DNA from: Omphiscola glabra
Taxonomy: Eukaryota; Mollusca; Gastropoda; Lymnaeidae
Assembly: GCA_964017045.1 (NCBI GenBank)
Contig: OZ024808.1
Location: forward strand, 18,965,284 to 19,029,283
Length of the DNA stretch: 64,000 bases
Direction: 5' to 3'
Positions 56,806-64,000 of the stretch are shown piece after piece. Under the pieces are notes generated by a model, which ran no database searches, had not been told where the DNA came from, and was given only the letters and a program-made list of their open reading frames with translations. Made by a program: the position numbers and the translations under genes. How positions within the stretch are numbered: the first letter of the stretch is position 1; every line of letters starts with the position of its first letter.

Positions 56806-57176
56806 AAATCAGTGGCATCATATTTCCTTCATCTTCCAGTCAGTGGCATCATATTTCCTTCATCTTCCAGTCAATGGCGTCATATTTCCTTCATCTTCCA
56901 ATCAGTGGCTTCATATTTCCTTCATCTTCCAATCAGTGGCATCATATTTCCTTCATCTTCCAGTCAGTGGCATCATACTTCCTTCATCTTCCAAACCAGT
57001 GGCATCATATTTCCTTCATCTTCCAATCAGTGGCATCATATTCCCTTCATCTTCCAGTCAGTGGCATCATATTTCCTTCATCTTCCAATCAGGGGCTTCA
57101 TATTTCCTTCATCTTACAATCAACGGCATCATATTTCCTTCATCTTTCAATCAGTGGCATCATATTTCCTTTACCT
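56806..57176. repeat. 31-bp minisatellite
   Basis: Twelve copies of CAGTGGCATCATATTTCCTT plus CATCTTCCAAT. The unit has no stops on the plus strand, so three overlapping frames stay open. Confidence 0.95.
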
Positions 57177-57204
57177 TCCCCTTTAAAAAATGTGATTTTT
57201 GTAG

Positions 57205-57400
57205 GTTGGGATTGGGAAGTGGGGCTGAAAATTTAACAGAATGTGTTTTTATCGGCAACGAGTCTATGTGCCAAGTTTTGTTTCGATAGGTTGACGAAAA
57301 GTGGGTTAATTAGCCGTCCGAAATTTTTTGCCCACACACCCTGACAGAAAGCAAGAAACACGATCGAAAGCGACGTTATTATAAAGGATTTTCAATATAA
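57205..57400 (+). repeat. Dispersed repeat family A, copy 3
   Basis: The most complete copy: AGAATGTGTTTTTATCGGCA, CGAGTCTATGTGCCAAG, TCGATAGGTTGACGAAAAGT, CCGTCCGAAATTTTTTGCCC, CGAAAGCGACGTTAT. Also present at 1448-1600 (reverse) and 49530-49705. Class unknown. Confidence 0.65.
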
Positions 57401-58394
57401 CATTTTCAAACGTCAAACAATCAAGCGATGAGTATTGGTGATATTTTTGTGGAGAAATAATCTGTACGCTTTTTACACACATTATATAGTGTTAGCCGTG
57501 ATTCTACAAAAATTAAATCATACGCATATTTTTTAAAACAAAATATGTCGCTTTACATCGTTTAGGAGATACTTAATTAGTCGCATGTGTCCTATTTTGA
57601 AACGCTACAAGTAACGAAATACGTCACATAGGGAAATGGTGTCGGTGGGCCTGAGGTTCAAATAACTACAAAAAATCTTCTTCTTCGCATCTTCAATCCT
57701 TAAAGCTAGCCTGCATAGCTCGGATTGTGGTGAGTGACATTTTTCATATACACATAAGCCAGCTGCTGCGGGCTGCAAGGAAATAGTGGGAAAGCAATTC
57801 TAAGAAATAAAATTTAAAAAATTTAACCAATTGTTTTACAAAAAAATTGCATACCTTTTAAATTTACTTAAAGAAAAATATTTAATCTAATGAAAAAAAA
57901 ATTAAATAATTCAGTATATATGAATAGTTATTTCTTATATCTTAATTGCATGACGTTTTAAATCTAAAAACAATATCTTACAATGTATACTACACGTCTT
58001 CATAAAATGTTCGTGGGCAAAGTGAGTGCTGTTGGTACGAAAGCGGCCCGCGGGCCGTAGATTCTCCAGGCCTGCTCTCAAGGAACATATCATTTTGCCG
58101 GACATATTAATTTTGTTAAAATTATAATAATACTTTTAAAAGAAATACCTATTAATAAAAAAAAAAAGTTTATTGCTTGGAAGTCGTCTTCGAGACGTTT
58201 CGGAAATCTCCAGAACTTTTAATTAAAGGTTTAAACAAAAAGAAGCCAATATCTTTCCGTTTTCATTACTCCTTTATTTTCTCCAGCAACAGCTTTCTTA
58301 TAAGATGCCAGGTTGCAGAGAATCCGTCCCGCTGAAAGGCCGTTGTGTAAGTCATCAATCACAAAGTGCAAACTTGTCCTTCTCCCTTGCTAGG
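57400..58394. other. No feature seen upstream of the CpG-rich segment
   Basis: Very AT-rich. GAAAGCGGCCCGCGGGCCGT near 58040 stands out as a GC palindrome, but no element could be defined around it. Confidence 0.45.
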
Positions 58395-58590
58395 GTCTGC
58401 CCTCCCAGCACCGTGCAGCTACGCAACGCGTTACCTGATTGGCTGCCTCCCTCCGGAACTCAAGTGCTCGCACCTCATGTGCAACGGCTCACGTCATTGG
58501 CGGATGCACGTTGCACTTCGTGCCCGCGCGCGAGGTATGCGCGCGGAAGATAAATGGCCGCCGTCACGTGACTCATGTCATTAAGGAAGT
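58395..58590. promoter_or_regulatory. CpG-rich promoter-like segment
   Basis: A sharp CpG-dense island in AT-rich DNA. It contains two inverted CCAAT boxes (ATTGG at 58438-58442 and 58496-58500), a CRE-like TCACGTCA at 58489-58496, a YY1-like AAATGGCCGCC at 58552-58562, a palindromic E-box GTCACGTGAC at 58563-58572 and an overlapping AP-1 site TGACTCA at 58569-58575. CCAAT on the minus strand suggests transcription leftward, though either direction is possible. The 82-codon plus-strand frame (58305-58553) has no recognisable domain. No linked exon was proven. Confidence 0.45.
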
Positions 58591-58799
58591 ACGAAACTCG
58601 GAGAAGTTTTAGAGTAGGTCAAAAATATGTGAACCCTTTCAAGTCCCTCTCCGGATGCCTCAAAATTCACCCACCCAGCCGAACCTGGTGCTATTTTAGC
58701 ATTCAGCCCATCGTAACGGTGGCACTAGGGTTCAGGGTTCAGTACGTTGGCTAACATGCATTATAAGGGCCTACATTCAGTATCTTAGGCTCATCAGAA

Positions 58800-59880
58800 T
58801 TGTTTGGGCCAACATTTAGTATTGTAGCTTCACATGCATTGTGTTGGCCAACATTTAGTATTGTAGCTTCACGTGCTTTGTGTTGGCCAACATTTAGTAT
58901 TGTAGTTTCACATGCAATGTGTGGGCAACCATTTAGTATTGTAGCTTCACATGCATTGTGTGGGCAACCATTTAGTATTGTAGCTTCACATGCATTGTGT
59001 GGGAAACCATTTAGTATTGTAGCTTCACATGCATTGTGTGGGCAACCATTTAGTATTGTAGTTTCACATGCATTGTGTGGGCAACCATTTAGTATTTTAG
59101 TTTCAAATGCATTGTGTGGACAACCATTTAGTATTGCAGCTTCACATGCATTGTGTGGGCAACCATTTAGTATTGTAGTTTCACATGCATTGTGTGGGCA
59201 ACCATTTAGTATTTTAGTTTCAAATGCATTGTGTGGGCAACCATTTAGTATTGTAGCTTCACATGCATTGTGTGGGCAACCATTTAGTATTGTAGCTTCA
59301 CATGCATTGTGTGGGCAACCATTTAGTATTGTAGTTTCACATGCATTGTGTGGGCAACCATTTAGTATTGTAGCTTCAAATGCATTGTGTGGGCAACCAT
59401 TTAGTATTTTAGTTTAAAATGCATTGTGTGGGCAACCATTTAGTATTGTAGCTTCAAATGCATTGTGTGGGCAACCATTTAGTATTGTAGTTTCACATGC
59501 ATTGTGTGGGCAACCATTTAGTATTGTAGCTTCACATGCATTGTGTGGGCAACCATTTAGTATTGTAGTTTCACATGCATTGTGTGGGCAACCATTTAGT
59601 ATTGTAGCTTCACATGCATTGTGTGGGCAACCATTTAGTATTGTAGCTTCACATGCATTGTGTTGGCCAACATTTAGTATTGTAGTTTCACATGCATTGT
59701 GTGGGCAACCATTTAGTATTGTAGCTTCACATGCATTGTGTTGGCCAACATTTAGTATTGTAGCTTCAAATGCATTGTGTGGGCAACCATTTAGTATTGT
59801 AGCTTCACATGCATTGTGTTGGCCAACACTTAGTATTTTAGGTTCACATGCGCTGTGTGGGCCATCATTAAATGTCTTAT
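58800..59880. repeat. 39-bp minisatellite, ~27 copies
   Basis: The unit is CATTGTGTGGGCAACCATTT plus AGTATTGTAGCTTCACATG, with GTTGGCCAACA variants at both ends of the array. The unit is a multiple of three and open in one frame, giving spurious 205- and 152-codon ORFs. Confidence 0.96.
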
Positions 59881-59941
59881 AGACTTAAATGCATTAAATG
59901 GGCTGACATTTCGCTTCCTAGCCAATAATATCTATCTACGC

Positions 59942-60332
59942 CAGAGGTACTCACACTTTTCGATTTTAACGGGGCTGATTTTTTGTTTAAGACATGGTCA
60001 GGGGCCGGACCCGCTGTCCTGTAAGGTTGAGACAACAATTATGCATCATCACATGCGTAAAGAAAGTTACCTTCTCTTTCACGTTCTGCTACCAGATAAC
60101 AGATAACATTCACTTTGTTTTTTTTTAAATCAATGGGCTTTTTAACAACACTTTTAACGAACGCTTATTTTAAACTGAGACTCTGACGAATCTCTTTTTA
60201 AAATACAAGTTAAGTTACAGTAGACGGTTGGTTTTCACATTTTGACAGCCCCTTTTTGAAGTGCCTCCCATTCTCCCCGCAAACAATAAAATTGCACCCC
60301 TTTGGGTGTGGGCCCCACGGCCGGAAATACTG
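59942..60332. mobile_element. hAT-like non-autonomous element
   Basis: The left end CAGAGGTACTCACACTTTTC and inner GGGGCCGGACCCGC are mirrored at the right by GGGCCCCACGGCCGGAAATACTG split across 60311-60332. Flanks ATCTACGC and ATCTAACA share five positions including a central TA. The body is 391 bp with no transposase. This resembles the common 'CAGgGGTxCTCA...GGCCGG' class of animal hAT MITEs. Confidence 0.6.
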
Positions 60333-60627
60333 ATCTAACATGTGAGATAACATTGTCTCAAATGGAATCTATGAGTATAAAAAGAACAGTTCGAAATAAC
60401 TTAATTTTTAAAATTAAAATTTTTTTTTTTTTTAAAGCCTAGTCTTTCTTTCTTTAATTTCATTCCAATTGAAAGCAGTTTAAAATTATTTTTCCCACTT
60501 ATGCAGTTCTCGACATAATCGATGCAGCCATCAATTCACAGTTTGGAATTTTTTTCTTTTAGTTAAAAAAAATCAAATACACAACTTTTGTATTCCTTTA
60601 AAATTTATCGGAAATTCCGCAAATTTC
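60333..60627. other. No feature seen
   Basis: AT-rich with poly(T) at 60420-60433. Confidence 0.5.
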
Positions 60628-61136
60628 ATGCCATTATCTCATGCCATCATGTTATGCCTTCATTTCATACCATAATTTTAAGCTATCATTTCATGCCATA
60701 CCATCATTTCAAGCCATCATGTTAGGTCATCATTTCATGCCATCATTTCATACCATCATTTCAAGTCATCATTTCATGCCATCATTTCATGCCATCATTT
60801 CATACTATCATTTCATGCTATCATTTCATACCATCATTTCATGTCATCATTTTAAGTCATCATTTCTACCATCATTTTTTGCCTTCATTTCATGCCATCC
60901 TTTCATGCCACCATTTTAAGCCATAATTTCATGCCATTATTTCATGCCATAATTTCATGCCATCATCTCATGCCATTATTTCATGCCATCATCTCATACT
61001 ATCATTTCCTGCCATCATTTCAAGCCACCATTTCATGCCATCATCTCATGCCATCCTTTAATGCTTTCATTTAAGCCATCATTTCATACCATCATTTCAT
61101 GCCACCATTTCATGCCACCATTTGATGACATCCTTT
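60628..61136. repeat. 13-bp minisatellite (ATCATTTCATGCC)
   Basis: About 39 copies of ATCATTTCATGCC with ATACC, AAGCC and TTCATTT variants. The His/Phe/Ser-rich frames are artefacts. Confidence 0.95.
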
Positions 61137-61496
61137 TCAGCGTCATTGATTATTATTATAGAGTCGTAAATTGCGTTTTTTTGCCTCTTTATTCCGACTA
61201 ATGAAATATTCAAGAGTTCTAATCGGTACCGTAATGACGACATCATGGTCCCGGACTAAACAGCGGCTTAAATCATGCGGACTAGTTCGGATACCGCGCT
61301 AAATTTCATTCCCATATGGGGGCCTTATTTCCGAATGGGGAGCATGACATCAAATACACGACATTCCCTTGAAAGATGGACATACCCGATTACGACATTC
61401 TCGTACTCGAGTACAGTGGTTCGATTTCTATCGGTATTAAATTTTATGGTCAGAAATTTAAGGGAAACTTAGGCTGAGAGTGTGGTTGAGGGGGGA
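61137..61496. other. No feature seen
   Basis: Unique-looking sequence between two arrays; no domain or splice-supported frame. Confidence 0.5.
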
Positions 61497-62145
61497 TATA
61501 GTAAGTGGGACAAGTGAGTTGCGTATAGTGAGTGGGACAGAGTGAGTGGGATGTGGTGAGTGGGATAGAGTGAGATGGTTTTAGTGAGTGAAGTAGTGAA
61601 TAGGATATTGTGTGTTAAGGAGTGACCGATAAGGATAGAGTGAGTGGGATAGAGCAGTGTGATAGAGTGAGTGGGATAGAGTGAGTGGGATTGAGCGATA
61701 ATGATAGAGTGGGTGGAATAGAGTAGTGGGATAAAATGAGTGGGATAGAGAGAGTGGGATAGAGTGAGTGGGATAGAGTGATTGGGATCAAATGATTGGG
61801 TTAGAGTGAGTGGGATATGGTGAGTAGGATAAAATGATTGGAATATGTTTAGTGGGATACAATGAGTGGTATATTGTGATTGGGATAGAGTGAGCGAGAT
61901 AGAGTGAGTGGGATAACTGAGTGGGATATAGTGATTGGGAAATAGTGAGTAGAATAGAGTGAGCGAGATGGAGTGAGTGGGACTGAGTGAGTTGGATATA
62001 GTGAGTGGGATAGAGTTGGTGAGATATAGTGAACGGGATTCAGGGATAAGGAAAGACTCTGGCATGAAATGAGTGGGATAGAGTGAGTTTTGTATAGTGA
62101 GTTGGATAGAGTGAGTATTGTATAGTGATTTGGATAGAGGGAGTG
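61497..62145. repeat. ~14-bp purine-rich minisatellite (GAGTGGGATAGAGT)
   Basis: About 45 copies of GAGTGGGATAGAGT with ATGG, GATT and ATATAGTG variants. A long minus-strand frame (YPTHSIPLTLSHS repeats) crosses it and is an artefact. Confidence 0.93.
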
Positions 62146-63060
62146 TGTCAGTGAGAGTAATAGAACTAGTGCGAGAAGAGATTGAGAGAAAGGGGAAAAT
62201 TAATAGTGAGAGCGTGTGTGAGACAATGATTGACAAGGTGATCGAGGGAGAGAGAGAGAGAGAGCGAGAGAGAGCGAGAGCGAGAGAGAGAGCGAGAGAG
62301 AGAGAGAGAGAGGCGGTAGGACGCCAAGAAAGAGTTATTAAAAGGGATAGAAGGTGAGTTGATGTTGTGAGAGTGTCTTAGAGTAAGAGACTGAAAGGGA
62401 AAGAGTGAGATAGTGACTGAGTGAAAGGGAGAGAGAGAGAGAGAAAAGAGAGTGGAAAGATCGAGCAGGAGGCATGAGAGAGAAATTGCTGATGATAATA
62501 TGTGAGGTTTAGAGAGGGAGAACGAGAGAGAGAGAAAGAGTTATTTATTTTATAAAGAGAAAATGAACGAATACTAGAGTGTTAGAGCGGAGGAGAAAAT
62601 GAGGGAGGGAGTTTAAAGAAGGAGTGAGGGGGATGAATGAGAGAGAGGAATAATGTTAGAGGGTGAGAAAGACAGAGAGTGTAAAGGAATCGTAAGAGAC
62701 AAATAGAGAGAAAGAGAGAGAGAGAGAGGTGGGTTTAGAGATTGAGAAAGAGAAAGAGGGTTAGAAATAAAAAGAGAAACAGAAAAGAGAATTAGGGAGA
62801 GAGAAAAATTAAAGGAGAGAAAGTGAGAGAAAGAGGGAAAGTGAGAGAGATAGTTAGAGAGAGAGAAAGATAGGGGAAGAGAGATAAAAGAAAGAAAAAT
62901 TGAGAGAAATAGAGGAAAAGGAGGGAAAGAGAGAGATTAAAGGAGATAGAAAGAGAGAAAGGAGAAATTAAAAGAGAGATATAAAGAAAGAGAGAGAGAG
63001 ATAGAAAAGGAGAAAATGGAGATAAAAAAGAGTCAGAGATTGAGAGAGACTCTAGATATA
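62146..63060. repeat. GA-rich polypurine tract
   Basis: About 900 bp of almost pure A/G on the plus strand, with a (GA)n core at 62249-62312 and irregular GAGAGAAAGAGAG elsewhere. It looks like a decayed extension of the preceding array. Confidence 0.93.
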
Positions 63061-63071
63061 TAAGAGATACT

Positions 63072-63284
63072 TTACAGGGAATAAGAATGTACATCTTCTC
63101 GATTTAGACCAGACCCACCAACCATTCCATTTGAAACGATACCAAGCTCTTTTACGCAATCGATACCACTCTCGATGAAGCGATACTCCCCCGGTGCTTT
63201 TTCCTCTTGGTCCTGACGAGCAGTGGTCTCCCCCTTAAATTTCCTCCCTTTTATTAGCTGGATAGAGAGGTGAAGCCGGTACAC
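63072..63284 (-). CDS. Weak candidate coding segment, unidentified
   Basis: A 70-codon minus-strand frame of balanced, non-repetitive composition (KFKGETTARQDQEEKAPGEY, then RFIESGIDCVKELGIVSNGM, then VGGSGLNREDVHSYSL and a stop). It differs from neighbouring low-complexity frames and could be a terminal exon. No convincing acceptor or known family was seen, so it may equally be chance. Confidence 0.2.
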   Translation of the reverse strand: MYRLHLSIQLIKGRKFKGETTARQDQEEKAPGEYRFIESGIDCVKELGIVSNGMVGGSGLNREDVHSYSL

Positions 63285-63531
63285 AAGGAAAACAAACGGT
63301 TGAGTTGAAAGCTTAGTAGGAAGTCGTCTGATTCATTGCTAGTTCTCTCCCTTGGTAATCTTAACGGACAGCTTTTTTTTTTAAACCACCAGGGATTCTA
63401 AATTAAACATAAGTGTACTCTGAGGTAACTTTGTCATCTGAGTTTGTTCATCAGCGGTTCTGTAATATTCAACTGTAAGCTACATGAAGTTGTCTGCAAG
63501 TTTACACATTATTATTTAGACTTGAATTATG
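63285..63531. other. No feature seen
   Basis: Short unique stretch before the last array. Confidence 0.5.
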
Positions 63532-64000
63532 ATGCAAGTTTTCCCCATGTTGGTGCAAGTAGTCCCCATGTTGGTGCAAGTAGACCCCATGTTTAAAAAG
63601 TAGTCCCCATGTTGATGCAAGTAGACCCCATGTTGAAGCAAGTAGTCCGCATGTTGATGCAAGCAGTCCCCATTTTGAAGCAAGTAGTCCCCAAGTTGAT
63701 ATAATAAGAATCCATGCTGACACAAATAGTCCCCCATGTTGTTACAAGTAGTCCTCAGGTTGGTGCAAGTGGTCCCCATGTTGATACAATTAGTCACCAT
63801 GTTGATACAATTAGTCCAGATGTTGATACAAGTTATCCCCATGTTGATGCAAGTAGTCCCCATGTTGGTGCAAGTAGTCCCCATGTTGATACACGTAGTA
63901 CCCATGTTGATACAAGTAGTCCCCATGTCGATTCAAGTAATCCCCCATGTCGATACAAGTAGTCCCCATGTCGATACAAGTAGTCCCCATGTCGATACAA
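63532..64000. repeat. 21-bp minisatellite (GTAGTCCCCATGTTGATACAA), open at window end
   Basis: About 22 copies of GTAGTCCCCATGTTGATACA plus A. The rightmost copies (ATGTCGATACAA) are the most uniform, and the array continues past the window edge. Confidence 0.95.

Noticed and set aside
58800..59882. 205- and 152-codon Cys-containing repeat ORFs as a secreted repeat protein
   Set aside because: They are the 39-bp minisatellite read in its open phase; a stop in a variant unit splits them and there is no signal peptide or flanking coding sequence.

Overview
This is eukaryotic nuclear DNA, almost entirely non-coding and extremely rich in tandem repeats. No prokaryotic gene organisation, rRNA gene or convincing intact protein gene is visible. 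The best lineage clue is eight copies of a ~180-200 bp non-autonomous hAT element with CAGTGGTTCTCAACC termini and 8-bp target duplications, which I recognise as SPIN-like ('Space Invader'). SPIN is known from scattered tetrapods and a few invertebrates, including the pond snail Lymnaea. With the AT-rich background, dense minisatellites, a LINE tail and Penelope-like signatures, I infer a gastropod mollusc, perhaps a freshwater pulmonate. That assignment is an inference and not proven.

Layout. 0-5.6 kb: a 16-bp minisatellite, a SPIN copy, a C-rich tract, a fold-back element, a G-rich array, MITEs and short arrays. 5.7-9.5 kb: a 3.8-kb array of a 21-bp unit with ~1.07-kb higher-order structure; it leaves frames open on both strands for more than 1,100 codons but is satellite DNA. 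9.7-12.2 kb: hAT and other MITEs, then two LINE fragments in opposite orientation. 13-16.4 kb: 66-, 33-, 29- and 17-bp arrays with an inverted SPIN pair. 17-20.5 kb: microsatellites, a hammerhead/Penelope-like motif, a MITE and a 10-bp array split by an inserted element. 20.7-30 kb: nine more arrays, including a 36-bp array with a 720-bp internal duplication. 30-32.5 kb: a MITE and the only well-formed candidate exon (31297-31499, minus strand). 32.5-42.5 kb: a dozen arrays (16, 23, 18, 21, 79, 22, 20, 40, 36, 39 bp and others), two SPINs and MITEs. 43.5-50.5 kb: a SPIN copy and 34-, 52- and 58-bp arrays. 52-57 kb: two SPINs, MITEs, and 12-, 34- and 31-bp arrays. 58.4-58.6 kb: a CpG-rich, promoter-like segment. 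58.8-64 kb: 39-, 13- and 14-bp arrays, a hAT-like element, a GA-rich tract and a 21-bp array running off the end.

By my boundaries about 40% of the window is tandem arrays, in more than 40 families whose units mostly look unrelated. No genes here can be said to work together. At most the window holds one exon, or a few, of a minus-strand gene with very large repeat-filled introns. The most worthwhile observations are the SPIN family with central-TA target duplications, the density and internal structure of the minisatellites, the candidate exon, and the hammerhead-like motifs. I found no evidence of a new multi-gene system.
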